In this document: one piece after another, positions 1 to 6,972 of the stretch
Position numbering within the stretch: position 1 is the first letter of the stretch
Layout: each line of letters opens with the position of its first letter
NCBI GenBank assembly: GCA_030065575.1
Contig: JASJDZ010000047.1
Coordinates: forward strand, 1 to 33,251
Length of the DNA stretch: 33,251 nt
Origin: Acidimicrobiia bacterium
GTDB taxonomy: Bacteria > Actinomycetota > Acidimicrobiia > Spongiisociales > UBA5794
Reading direction: 5' to 3'
Notes under the pieces: model-generated
What the model was told of the DNA's origin: nothing
The model's database searches: none
What the model saw: only the letters and a program-made list of their open reading frames with translations
Program-made: the position numbers and the translations under genes

Positions 1-176
1 CCGCGCAGGCGGCACAGCAACGCTACGGAACAGTCGTCGAACAGGTGTGATCACGGATCCAGCCGAACCGCCGCTCGCCAGACAACCGTGAGTGGTCGCG
101 CCACCGAGCGGAAAGTGCCGATCTCGGACACTCGGCAGAATGTGCGTTCGAGCAACGTATTTGGTGATCGGCTCGG
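1..176. other. left edge, no supported gene
   Basis: No convincing gene lies here. On the plus strand, the frame entering at base 3 runs 15 codons to a TGA at 48-50 (ending ...RYGTVVEQV), which could be the tail of a gene that starts outside the window. It is too short to assign, and the other open frames in this stretch show no recognisable protein features. Confidence 0.3.
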
Positions 177-608
177 TCAGTCGGCCTCATCGCGATCGAG
201 GTCGAGGGCCGCTGACATCTCGCCGCCGCCACGGGGAGGCCGTCGCGGCTCACGCACCCCTGCCTGTTCCGGCCCTCTCCCAGGAGGGCGATGAAATCGC
301 GATCTGCGCTCCCGTGAGAACCGGATCAACCCGGTGCCAGCCATAGCGACCAGCAGAGCTCCCACCGCGACCAACATACCCGTCCCAAGACCGCCACCCG
401 CAATGAGGGAAGCGCCACCGCCGATACCGATGATCGTTGCTGCGGCGATGACATACGGCAGACGCGGCTGACTCCTGAGTGGCTCCAGACAGGCCACCAT
501 GAGGTGCTTCCAGCTTCCCACTCTGTACGCCCACACACGGTTCCACCGGGCCTTCCGCTCGAAGGCGCGCCTGCGGCGCTGAAGCTCCCTGTGCTTGGTG
601 TCGGTCAT
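177..608 (-). CDS. small hypothetical membrane protein
   Basis: Unrecognised 143-residue protein. The first 35 or so residues are strongly basic (RRRRAFERKAR). Two hydrophobic stretches follow, at about residues 51-68 and 73-95, and suggest a two-helix hairpin in the membrane. The tail is rich in Arg, Pro and Gly and ends in acidic residues. The ATG is preceded by GAGG a few bases upstream, which supports this start. It lies 58 bp downstream of the lipoprotein gene on the same strand, so the two may be co-transcribed. Both would be cargo of the element whose integrase lies at 2298-3386. No function can be named. The low-complexity C-terminus leaves some doubt that the whole frame is coding. 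Confidence 0.5.
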   Translation of the reverse strand: MTDTKHRELQRRRRAFERKARWNRVWAYRVGSWKHLMVACLEPLRSQPRLPYVIAAATIIGIGGGASLIAGGGLGTGMLVAVGALLVAMAGTGLIRFSRERRSRFHRPPGRGPEQAGVREPRRPPRGGGEMSAALDLDRDEAD

Positions 609-666
609 CTATTACCTCGCCCGACAAGCATGCCATATCCACCGCACTCGTAGGTGCCGATCTGGC

Positions 667-1065
667 TCAGTCTCGGGGTTCGATGCGATGGTTCCACCCG
701 GCGCAACAGCCCGATACCTCAACGGTCCGAATCGAGAAGCTGTCCTGCGTCAGAATCGTCGTTGACTCGCCGACGAAGGTGATGGTGAACTGTGGCATCG
801 GTGGTGTCGTTTCCGACGCTTCAATCTCTTTGATGGTGAGAATCTGCTGATGGTTGGGGACGTCGGTGTAGGTGCGGCATGGATTGTCACCGACGCAGAT
901 TTCGACGTCCATCGGGAATGGGTCCGGCACTAGTCGATCGATGTCAGCCAGCGGCATGTAGGTCTCACCGGGTTGCGAGCAGTCACAGGCCTCGCATCCG
1001 CTGGATAGAACCGCCAGCGCCGACAGCAATACAACAATCAAGCACGTCGAGCGGCGCGTTCTCAT
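667..1065 (-). CDS. putative lipoprotein of unknown function
   Basis: 132-residue protein that begins MRTRRSTCLIVVLLSALAV and continues into a lipobox (LSSGC), so it is likely exported and lipid-anchored at the outer face of the membrane. A purine-rich AAGGGGAAG just before the ATG is a good ribosome binding site. The mature part has several Cys residues (CEACDC right after the lipobox, CVGDNPC, and CC near the end), which could form disulfides. The rest is predicted to be mostly beta strands. No family is recognised. It sits upstream of the small membrane protein gene on the same strand, inside the probable integrated element, where envelope proteins of unknown role are common cargo. Confidence 0.6.
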   Translation of the reverse strand: MRTRRSTCLIVVLLSALAVLSSGCEACDCSQPGETYMPLADIDRLVPDPFPMDVEICVGDNPCRTYTDVPNHQQILTIKEIEASETTPPMPQFTITFVGESTTILTQDSFSIRTVEVSGCCAGWNHRIEPRD

Positions 1066-1271
1066 GCTTCCCCTTGGCTACCGGGTTCGGTGACGCAATT
1101 ATCCGCCATCGGCTACCGAATCCCAATTCCAGGAATCAGGCGACCCTTCGGGAGTGTCATCCCCGACGCTGCAGCGTCGAGAGCAAAGCGGACCGCCCAT
1201 ATCCCTCACATTCGGAGCGACCCCGAGCGCCCTAACTCGTCCGATAACCGGCACTCGGCGTTAGCTATCCG

Positions 1272-1799
1272 TTATCTGGGAACAGCGTTGGGTGGCCGAG
1301 CAGGTAGGCCGTGGCAGTGCTTGTACTTGAGCCCGGACCCGCACGGACAACGATCATTACGTCCGACCTTCGGCGGGGTGTCGCGCTGGCGGCGAAGCGA
1401 CTTCGAAGCATCTTCTACCCGTACCTCCCTGGTTTCGAGTTCATCCTCCCACTGCCGAAGACGCTCACTCCAAGCCCGCTGCCTCTCCCCGACCGCCTTG
1501 ACATTGCGTTCTCGAACTGTGAGTTCAGCCTCACGGGCAGCCAACTGCTCGGCAGCGCGAATCGTCAGCACTGCTGCACTCCCGTCACCGGCCTCGTCGA
1601 CAACGCTGGCCAGTTCACAGTTGATGAGTACGGCGATCGCCTCCCCCATGGTCAGCCCGAGCGCTTCGCAGTAGCGTCGCCACGTTGACCATGCTGCGGC
1701 CGACACGGGGACCTTCACCATCTGTGGACCGGCGTCATGGCTCAACTCCGAGAAAAGCCGCCGGTCGATGTTCGCCAATCTGCCACGATCCAATTCCAT
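1272..1799 (-). CDS. putative RHH / coiled-coil / SEC-C zinc-motif protein
   Basis: 175-residue protein with three visible parts. Residues about 28-65 contain VKVPVS followed by two amphipathic helices ([20 protein letters not shown]), which resembles a ribbon-helix-helix DNA-binding fold. A long Glu/Arg-rich helical region follows and probably forms a coiled coil. The C-terminal tail carries a SEC-C motif ([19 protein letters not shown]), a zinc-binding CxCx8CH knuckle found at the ends of SecA and many unrelated proteins. The ATG at 1799 is preferred over the upstream GTG codons because GGGAGG lies 8-9 bases before it. Two palindromes immediately upstream (1814-1845) suggest autoregulation. 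The SEC-C assignment is firm. The RHH fold and any regulatory role are inferences. Confidence 0.75.
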   Translation of the reverse strand: MELDRGRLANIDRRLFSELSHDAGPQMVKVPVSAAAWSTWRRYCEALGLTMGEAIAVLINCELASVVDEAGDGSAAVLTIRAAEQLAAREAELTVRERNVKAVGERQRAWSERLRQWEDELETREVRVEDASKSLRRQRDTPPKVGRNDRCPCGSGLKYKHCHGLPARPPNAVPR

Positions 1800-1813
1800 C
1801 ACCACCACCTCCC

Positions 1814-1845
1814 GGTCAACCAGTTGACCAACCGCAACTTGTTGC
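1814..1845. promoter_or_regulatory. two CAAC-N2-GTTG dyads upstream of the RHH/SEC-C gene
   Basis: A perfect 16-bp palindrome GGTCAACCAGTTGACC (1814-1829) is followed by GCAACTTGTTGC (1834-1845). Both contain the core CAAC-N2-GTTG, and the core centres are 18 bp apart. They end 15 bp before the ATG of the SEC-C gene, directly upstream of its ribosome binding site. Short tandem dyads at this position are typical of operators for ribbon-helix-helix autorepressors. Binding by the downstream gene's own product is inference. Confidence 0.5.
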
Positions 1846-2297
1846 AGGTGCGTGTGGTGTTGAGATGGGTATAGCGCGAATCGCGGTCGCGATCTCAGAT
1901 GCGCTCTGGGGTAGGTCCTGGGCTACAAGCTGCCGGTCGCACATGGGATTCCTCCTCTGGAGATTGCCTACGTGGCTCATCCTGGGGAAGGATCCTCTCA
2001 CCAGAGTCTCGGTCTGGCCTGGATCGCTCTGCGCGCAGCGGCCTGTCCTCATCCACGGCGCCGCCGAGACGCTCACGGCGGCGGTGTCACCTATCTCTCC
2101 GGAACACTGTCACGGATGCTGCCGGGACATCCGGACGCCTACCACGCCGACCAGCCAACGCCACCGGGAGAGCTGATGAGACTCTGATCAGAGGGTTGCT
2201 GAGACTCTGGTGAGACTCTGATCAGAGGCTCAGACCCGACAATGTGCCCTGCTTGCACCTGAAACGCAGTCGGAAGCAAGGGCTCGGGGAAAAAGAC
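1846..2297. other. gene-poor stretch upstream of integrase
   Basis: About 450 bp with no supported gene. Open frames exist on both strands, for example a GTG-initiated 71-codon frame at 1972-2187, but none has a recognisable motif or a convincing ribosome binding site. The right end holds the repeated palindrome at 2177-2228. An excisionase or small regulator would be expected next to such an integrase, but I cannot identify one here. Confidence 0.4.
2177..2228. repeat. repeated palindromic element before the integrase
   Basis: TGAGACTCTGATCAGAGG occurs at 2177-2194 and again, identically, at 2211-2228. A partial copy (TGAGACTCTG) lies at 2200-2209. Each full copy contains the perfect 12-bp palindrome CTCTGATCAGAG (2182-2193 and 2216-2227), with a 34-bp period, close to three helical turns. 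The block ends 70 bp before the preferred integrase start. Such repeats next to an integrase gene may be arm-type binding sites for the recombinase or its directionality factor, or operators for int expression. Which of these is unknown. Confidence 0.6.
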
Positions 2298-3386
2298 GTG
2301 GCGCACATCCGCAAGACCGGTGCCGGCACCTGGCAGGCTCGCTACCGAGCACCCGACGGGCGGGAGCGGGCGCGCAACTTCGCCCGGAGGGTCGACGCCG
2401 AGACCTTCCTCGCCACCGTTGAGACCGACATACTGCGCGGAGAGTGGACCGATCCGCGACGCTCCCGGATCACGTTCGGTGAGTGGAACGCCACAGTCCA
2501 GGAGGCACGGGTCAACCTGGCCGCCTCGACCCGCGACAGCGACGGATCGGTCATCCGTAGCCTCATCCTGCCCACCTTCGAACACGCCGCCATCTCGTCG
2601 ATCGAACCGGGGCACATCCGTGCCTGGGTCGCCGATCTCGTCGCCGCCGACTACTCCCCCTCCACCATCCGCCGCGCCTACACCCTCCTCCAGCTCGCAC
2701 TCGACCTGGCCGTCGAAGACGGCCGACTCACCAGATCACCATGTCGCCGCATCGCTCTTCCTCGAATCGAACAATCAGAGAAACGCTTCCTCACCATCGA
2801 AGAAGTCGAGGAGCTTGCCGCCACCATCCGACCCCGATACCGCGCCCTCGTCCTCACCGGCGCCTACACCGGACTACGACCCGGCGAGCTCGCCGCCCTA
2901 CGCACCGATCGCCTCGATCTACTACGCCGCCAACTCCGCGTTGAAGAACCACTCAAAACGCCAGCCGCCCGCCGCACTATCAGCTTCCCGCCATTCCTCG
3001 CCGAAGAACTGGGCGCACACCTGACAGCCCATCCGGGCCGAAACGACCTTGTCTTCACCGCACCCCAGGGCGGCCGACTACGGCTCGAGCTGTTCCGCAG
3101 CCGCATCTGGTACCCAGCAGTACGCGACTCGGTCGGAGAACCCATGCGACCACATGACCTCCGTCACACCCACGTCGCCCTCCTCATCGCCGCCGGTGAG
3201 GACCCCTACGTCATCTCCAGACGCCTCGGCCACGCCTCCATACGGACAACCTACGACGTCTACGGGCACCTCTTCGAAGGCCGAGACCAAGAGACCGCAG
3301 CCGCCCTCGAAGCCGCCCGGGCACAGTCTCTCGCGGACTCTCCGCGGACTCGCAGAAGATTGGGATCCATGTCGCTCGGCCTCTAA
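2298..3386 (+). CDS. tyrosine site-specific integrase
   Basis: Phage/ICE-type tyrosine recombinase of 362 residues that cuts and joins DNA at att sites. The N-terminus (AHIRKTGAGTWQARYRAPDG) is the usual arm-binding segment. A SAM-like core-binding domain spans about residues 55-150. The catalytic domain carries Arg in TGLRPGE (about 194), a Lys in the beta-hairpin (about 220), HDLRH (His 286, Arg 289), GH (His 312) and the nucleophile Tyr in YDVYGH (about 322), so the active site looks complete. GTG at 2298 is chosen because GGGGA lies just upstream and homologues start with this segment; an in-frame GTG at 2244 would add 18 residues of little character. The gene ends 38 bp from the 3' end of tRNA-Ala, the normal arrangement for an element integrated into a tRNA gene. 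Confidence 0.93.
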   Translation: MAHIRKTGAGTWQARYRAPDGRERARNFARRVDAETFLATVETDILRGEWTDPRRSRITFGEWNATVQEARVNLAASTRDSDGSVIRSLILPTFEHAAISSIEPGHIRAWVADLVAADYSPSTIRRAYTLLQLALDLAVEDGRLTRSPCRRIALPRIEQSEKRFLTIEEVEELAATIRPRYRALVLTGAYTGLRPGELAALRTDRLDLLRRQLRVEEPLKTPAARRTISFPPFLAEELGAHLTAHPGRNDLVFTAPQGGRLRLELFRSRIWYPAVRDSVGEPMRPHDLRHTHVALLIAAGEDPYVISRRLGHASIRTTYDVYGHLFEGRDQETAAALEAARAQSLADSPRTRRRLGSMSLGL

Positions 3387-3392
3387 ACCACG

Positions 3393-3418
3393 GAATCCCC
3401 CGCAAATGCAGGGGATTC
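3393..3418. terminator. hairpin between integrase and tRNA-Ala
   Basis: An 8-bp perfect stem, GAATCCCC (3393-3400) with GGGGATTC (3411-3418), closes a 10-base loop between the convergent integrase and tRNA genes. It could terminate transcription in both directions. There is no run of T on either side, so termination is plausible but not certain. It may also form part of the attachment-site region. Confidence 0.45.
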
Positions 3419-3424
3419 TGGTTG

Positions 3425-3498
3425 TGGAGCTGAGGGGATTTGAACCCCTGACTTCTTGCATGCCATGCAAGCGCTCTGCCGAACTGAGCTACAGCCCC
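3425..3498 (-). tRNA. tRNA-Ala (GGC)
   Basis: A full cloverleaf can be drawn. The acceptor stem GGGGCTG/CAGCTCC contains the G3-U70 pair that identifies alanine tRNAs. The D stem is GCTC/GAGC, the anticodon stem CTTGC/GCAAG with loop ATGGCAT (anticodon GGC), and the T stem AGGGG/CCCCT with loop TTCAAAT; the discriminator base is A. No CCA is encoded. It lies 21 bp downstream of rsfS on the same strand, so it may be carried on the same transcript. Its 3' end faces the integrase gene, which makes it the likely attB target of the element to the left. Confidence 0.95.
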
Positions 3499-3519
3499 AA
3501 GAAGCGGTTGTGGATTGTA

Positions 3520-3894
3520 TCAGGCTTCAGCCGATGCGGGTTCGTAGGCAATTCGCGTGGCATCCGCCCACAGCCGCTCCAGCTGGTAGTAGTCCCGGGT
3601 CTCCTGGTCGAAGACGTGTATCACCAGGTCGCCGTAGTCGAGCAGCACCCACCGCGAGTACTCCCGACCTTCACGTCGCAGTGGTTGCCGACCCGTCTCG
3701 TTCTTCAGCTTCTCCTCGACTTCATCGCACAGGGTGCGTACGTGTCGGTTCGAAGTCCCCGACGCGATGACGAACACATCGGTCACTACGAGGAGTTCCG
3801 AAATGTCGAGCAGCGTGATATCTAGGCCCTTCTTGTCATCGACGGCCGCTGCGGCAAGCAGACCGGCTTCGATGGCTTCAGATGTCGCGCTGAT
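3520..3894 (-). CDS. rsfS: ribosome silencing factor RsfS, apparent ATC start
   Basis: RsfS (Iojap family) binds ribosomal protein uL14 and blocks subunit joining in nutrient shortage. The conserved core VTDVFVIASG, the helix RHVRTLCDEVEEKL and the segment RWVLLDYGDLVIHVF are all present. The first ATG/GTG/TTG is the GTG at 3786, but starting there (88 residues) would remove the family's conserved first helix and strand. These are encoded in frame just upstream (SEAIEAGLLAAAAVDDKKG, LDITLLDISELLV). That frame is open back to a TGA at 3898-3900 and contains no canonical start. The ATC at 3894 sits 8 bases after GAAGGG, exactly where homologues have their initiator Met, giving 124 residues. Either an ATC start is used or the start codon is mutated or misread. 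It follows nadD, a common arrangement. Confidence 0.88.
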   Translation of the reverse strand: MSATSEAIEAGLLAAAAVDDKKGLDITLLDISELLVVTDVFVIASGTSNRHVRTLCDEVEEKLKNETGRQPLRREGREYSRWVLLDYGDLVIHVFDQETRDYYQLERLWADATRIAYEPASAEA

Positions 3895-3951
3895 AACTCA
3901 AACCCTTCGGTAGATGTTGGGCAATGATAGAGCAGCGTGGCACCCCAGCCG

Positions 3952-4542
3952 TCATGTCCGGCTATAGACGCCGTTCTGCTCGACGTAGCGCCACACCGCG
4001 TCGGGTACGAGGAAACGGATGCTGCGGCCGGCGCTCGCCTGACGCCGCAACATGGTCCCGCTGAGCTGGACTTCGGGCGTGTCCAGCCACACAAACCGGC
4101 CGCCATGCAAGGCGCGGTCGACCTCGTTCGGCTCGACTCCCGGCCGGGGAATCACGGCAATCAAGGCACGTCGCAATACCTCGTCGGCTTCTTGCCAGGT
4201 CGGGATACCACGGGCCGCATCGGCTCCAAGCACGAGGACGAGTTCTTCGCTGTCCGGGAAGCTTCGCAACGTATCAACGGTGTACGTCCATCCTTCACGC
4301 CGGATCTCACGATCATCCGCCTCGAAGTATCGAACCCCTTCGACTGCCAGCAGAGTCATCTGCCAGCGATCCTCTGCCGAGGTCACCTCTTGGCTGGCCT
4401 TCTGCCACGGCGCCCCTGCCGGGATGTAAGTGACGATGTCGAGGTTCAGGTCGCGATACGCCGCCTCTCCAGCGAAGAGGTGGGCCAGGTGGGGTGGATC
4501 GAACGTACCGCCGAGGATGCCGCGTCGCACGCCGCGAAGCAT
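3952..4542 (-). CDS. nadD: nicotinate-nucleotide adenylyltransferase
   Basis: NadD transfers AMP from ATP to nicotinate mononucleotide, making deamido-NAD in NAD biosynthesis. The 196-residue protein starts with RRGILGGTFDPPHLAHL, the nucleotidyltransferase signature; the usual HxGH reads HLAH, so the Gly is replaced by Ala. The C-terminal signature is LSGTMLRRQASAGRSIRFLV, matching the ISSTxxR motif, followed by PDAVWRYVEQNGVY. The start is placed at the ATG directly before the conserved strand; a GTG four codons later is also possible. The reading frame is open further upstream, but that part is out-of-frame M23 sequence. The gene is overlapped for 230 bp by the open frame of the upstream M23 gene. 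rsfS follows 57 bp downstream. Confidence 0.92.
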   Translation of the reverse strand: MLRGVRRGILGGTFDPPHLAHLFAGEAAYRDLNLDIVTYIPAGAPWQKASQEVTSAEDRWQMTLLAVEGVRYFEADDREIRREGWTYTVDTLRSFPDSEELVLVLGADAARGIPTWQEADEVLRRALIAVIPRPGVEPNEVDRALHGGRFVWLDTPEVQLSGTMLRRQASAGRSIRFLVPDAVWRYVEQNGVYSRT

Positions 4543-4954
4543 AGGCGCCCAGCCCGTAGCTGGCTGGCACCGGCACCAGGCGGAGGCCGAGGTGTGGGGC
4601 TGCGAAGCATCCCAGCCATGCTTCCGGATCGTGATAGCGATCTCCCACCCGAACCGAGAAATGCACCGCCTCCAGGGCGTGATCCTCACCCGATCTCCCA
4701 ACAACGTCCAGCCGTGCGACCTGTTCCCCGGCGACTACATCCACCTCATCGAGGTACGAATATGAGGTGCGCAGTCCCCCACCGTGGGAGACAGTCACTG
4801 AGAGCATCCCGGCGACAATCCCCGCAAAGGTGACTTGGCCGCTATCGGCCGCCCGGACGGCGGTCCCGCGCACAGCCGCAATGTCAATCCCCCAGTGACC
4901 GGCGTAGCGCCCAATCGGGGCGTAATCACGCACCACCGCTCCCGACACCGGCAT
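4313..4954 (-). CDS. M23 (LytM-like) peptidase domain protein, probably non-catalytic
   Basis: An M23 fold spans about residues 1-115. It has GHWGID (His 20 and Asp 24, zinc ligands), AADSGQVTFAG, SHGGGLRTSYSYL and EAVHFSVRVG. M23 enzymes normally have HxH at the last motif; here the ligand His 98 is kept but the catalytic His is Ala 96, so peptidoglycan cleavage is doubtful. The frame upstream of this ATG is open for 29 codons and reads as a signal peptide (ALVALAVAVSSLVL), but it has no ATG, GTG or TTG before the TGA at 5042-5044; an ATA or ATT start near 5021-5029 would fit. Beyond residue about 137 the frame runs 230 bp into nadD, and that tail looks like nadD read out of frame, so the natural stop may have been lost. 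Confidence 0.65.
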   Translation of the reverse strand: MPVSGAVVRDYAPIGRYAGHWGIDIAAVRGTAVRAADSGQVTFAGIVAGMLSVTVSHGGGLRTSYSYLDEVDVVAGEQVARLDVVGRSGEDHALEAVHFSVRVGDRYHDPEAWLGCFAAPHLGLRLVPVPASYGLGAYASRRATRHPRRYVRSTPPGPPLRWRGGVSRPEPRHRHLHPGRGAVAEGQPRGDLGRGSLADDSAGSRRGSILRGG

Positions 4955-5111
4955 GGTCAGACCGGCGCAGTGGCGAGGTAGAACGAGGCTCGAAACGGCA
5001 ACGGCTAGAGCGACGAGGGCAATGTGTATGAGGAACGCCTTTCAGCCACCGCCAGCACACACCGTAGGTCACGGAACCGTCTGAAGGAATACGTTCGATC
5101 GAAGCCGTCGG

Positions 5112-5501
5112 CTAGGCCGGACTGGCCTCCGTGAGGCGCGGGCCGGCGAGGTCGATTGCGAGCGACCGCAGCTCGTCGTTGCGGAATGGCTTCACGAGAG
5201 CTGCGTCGGCACCCAACCGCTTCGCCTCGCTGTTGGCATCTTCGTAGCCGGAGAGAATCATCACCTTGGCTGAAGCAGTCTCTTCCGATGCTCGCAGCGC
5301 CTCGAGGACCTCCCATCCCGTCATATCGGGCAAACCGATGTCGAGGATCACCAGATCGGGCTGGAAGCTCGATGCTTTCTCGAGTGCCTCAGTACCGTTG
5401 GCTGCGGCTGCCACCTCAAAGCCGGCCGGCCGCAGACACATCTCAATGAGGCGCCGCAGCACCTCGGAGTCGTCAACTATGAGTGCTCGTTGTGTTGACA
5501 T
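5112..5501 (-). CDS. single-domain response regulator (CheY-like receiver)
   Basis: A 129-residue protein that is only a receiver domain. The acidic pair is Asp 10/Asp 11 (IVDDSE), the phospho-acceptor is Asp 54 (DLVILDIGLPDM), the switch Ser is Ser 84 (MILSGYED) and the invariant Lys is Lys 104 (LVKPF), so phosphorylation should be possible. There is no output domain, so it would act by protein contact. The ATG at 5501 is chosen because the receiver begins directly after it; an upstream in-frame ATG adds unrelated residues. No histidine kinase gene is in the window. It follows the MoxR/VWA pair on the same strand, separated by 73 bp, which suggests a shared regulon, although a partner cannot be named. 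Confidence 0.88.
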   Translation of the reverse strand: MSTQRALIVDDSEVLRRLIEMCLRPAGFEVAAAANGTEALEKASSFQPDLVILDIGLPDMTGWEVLEALRASEETASAKVMILSGYEDANSEAKRLGADAALVKPFRNDELRSLAIDLAGPRLTEASPA

Positions 5502-5574
5502 TTCTATTCCATACCACGTATTCACTGTTCCCCTCAGAACGGTTCCTTGCATTGGATGTCGGCTGGGGGCCTAA

Positions 5575-6972
5575 CTAGTTAAGGACACCAGAAGCCAGTT
5601 TTCTGGAGGGCCGGTGTTGGGGCAGCGCTATCTGCTCGACAAACCGCTCCAGCTGCCGGAGGGTTCTCACCTCATCCACCGAGTCGCACCAGCAGGCGTA
5701 CTTCCGCATCACGGAATCCCCCGTGTCCCAGAATCGGCGAGCCTCGGGATTGAGCCAGAAGACCGACCTGGCCTGCGCCGCGATATCTGCGAACACCTCC
5801 GCTCCGTCTTCCCGGTAGTTGGTGCGGGCATCTCCGGTCACCAGCACTGTTGTCTGTGGTGTGACCACATCCCCGTGCTGCTCGGCAAAGTCGCGAAACA
5901 CCGCGCCGTAGTCGGAGTGTCCGTCACCAGCGACTACTCGTGTTTCGCTGGAAAGGCGAGCCATGCTCTCGGAGAAGTCCGTACCGGTTCCAAACAATCC
6001 GGTCACCTCGTCGACAGCGTCGACGAATGCGAAGGCCCGCACTCGAGAAAACTGATGACTTATCGCATAAGTGAGCTGCATCGTGAAGCGGGCAAAGGTC
6101 GCCATTGATCCCGAGACATCGCACAGCAGAACCAGGTCTGGTTTGGACAGCCGGGGACGTCGAAACTGCGGCTCGATGAGCGCCCCGCCGTGCGCAAGCG
6201 ACCGGCGGATGGTCCGGCGCAGATCGAGCCTGCCGTGCCTACCCCGGCGGCGGCGTTGCGCCAGCCGCGTTGCCAGCTTGCGTGCCAACGGGACCACGGC
6301 CGCTTCCACCCGTTCCAATTCCAACCGAGTGGCGTGCATCAGATCCAGGTCCTCGACAAGCGGCTCCCGGAGCGTACGGGCCACGGGTTCGGGTCCACGG
6401 TCGGCGACCAGCCGTTCGATGATCTCCCGCCTGATCTCAGCTTGCAGGCGCTCCAGCAGAGCCGCGACGTCATCACGATCGAGCAGCGCGTCGAGCCCGG
6501 ACAGCTCCTCGCCCGCCGCTAGGGCTTCCTCGATACCTTCGAGCCGTTGCATGACCCGGTACAAGTAGTAGCGCCCGCCCACAGGACGACCCTTTTGAAA
6601 GCCTGACAGTCGCGACACTGCCCGGCGCACCGCAGCTTCGAGTCCTGCGGTGTCGCCGCTGCGCAGAGCCCCCGCGAGCTGTGCAATCAGGTCGTCGACT
6701 CCCGACTCGGCGCCTTGCGGAGGCGTGTCGTCATGTTCGGCCCGTTCCTCAGCGGGAGCGGCGTTGCCGAAGAAGACATCGAATGCAACATCGAATGGCG
6801 CCCGATGACGGGGCAGTTTGATCAGAGTCGCTGCGAGCGCTTCCCGGACACCTTCACGATCGGCAATGTCGATCACACGGAGAGCTTCCGCCGCATCCAA
6901 GGCCTCAGCGGTGGAAACCGGCAATCCGACGGCTCGCAGCTCACCGATGAAGGAGCCCAGACTCTTGATCAC
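5575..6972 (-). CDS. CoxE-type von Willebrand factor A domain protein
   Basis: A 465-residue cytoplasmic protein. The N-terminal 260 residues are helical and charged, and the C-terminal half is a VWA domain with a complete MIDAS start (CDVSGSM: Asp 285, Ser 287, Ser 289) and a later TGDARTN loop. This layout is that of the CoxE family, which works with a MoxR AAA ATPase as a metal-dependent chaperone or cofactor-insertion module, first known from CO dehydrogenase. GTG at 6972 is chosen because it overlaps the MoxR stop (GTGA) and leads straight into the conserved helical region. No CO dehydrogenase or other obvious client lies nearby. The tight coupling to moxR and the ProA-like gene suggests they are translated together. 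Confidence 0.88.
   Translation of the reverse strand: MIKSLGSFIGELRAVGLPVSTAEALDAAEALRVIDIADREGVREALAATLIKLPRHRAPFDVAFDVFFGNAAPAEERAEHDDTPPQGAESGVDDLIAQLAGALRSGDTAGLEAAVRRAVSRLSGFQKGRPVGGRYYLYRVMQRLEGIEEALAAGEELSGLDALLDRDDVAALLERLQAEIRREIIERLVADRGPEPVARTLREPLVEDLDLMHATRLELERVEAAVVPLARKLATRLAQRRRRGRHGRLDLRRTIRRSLAHGGALIEPQFRRPRLSKPDLVLLCDVSGSMATFARFTMQLTYAISHQFSRVRAFAFVDAVDEVTGLFGTGTDFSESMARLSSETRVVAGDGHSDYGAVFRDFAEQHGDVVTPQTTVLVTGDARTNYREDGAEVFADIAAQARSVFWLNPEARRFWDTGDSVMRKYACWCDSVDEVRTLRQLERFVEQIALPQHRPSRKLASGVLN

Noticed and set aside
88-346. Short plus-strand open frames at the left edge
   Set aside because: They are Arg/Ser/Pro-rich, overlap the minus-strand membrane protein gene and have no ribosome binding site or family match.
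3049-3825. 258-codon plus-strand frame across the integrase end, the tRNA and rsfS
   Set aside because: It crosses a tRNA gene and the opposite strand of rsfS and reads as a shadow of both neighbours.
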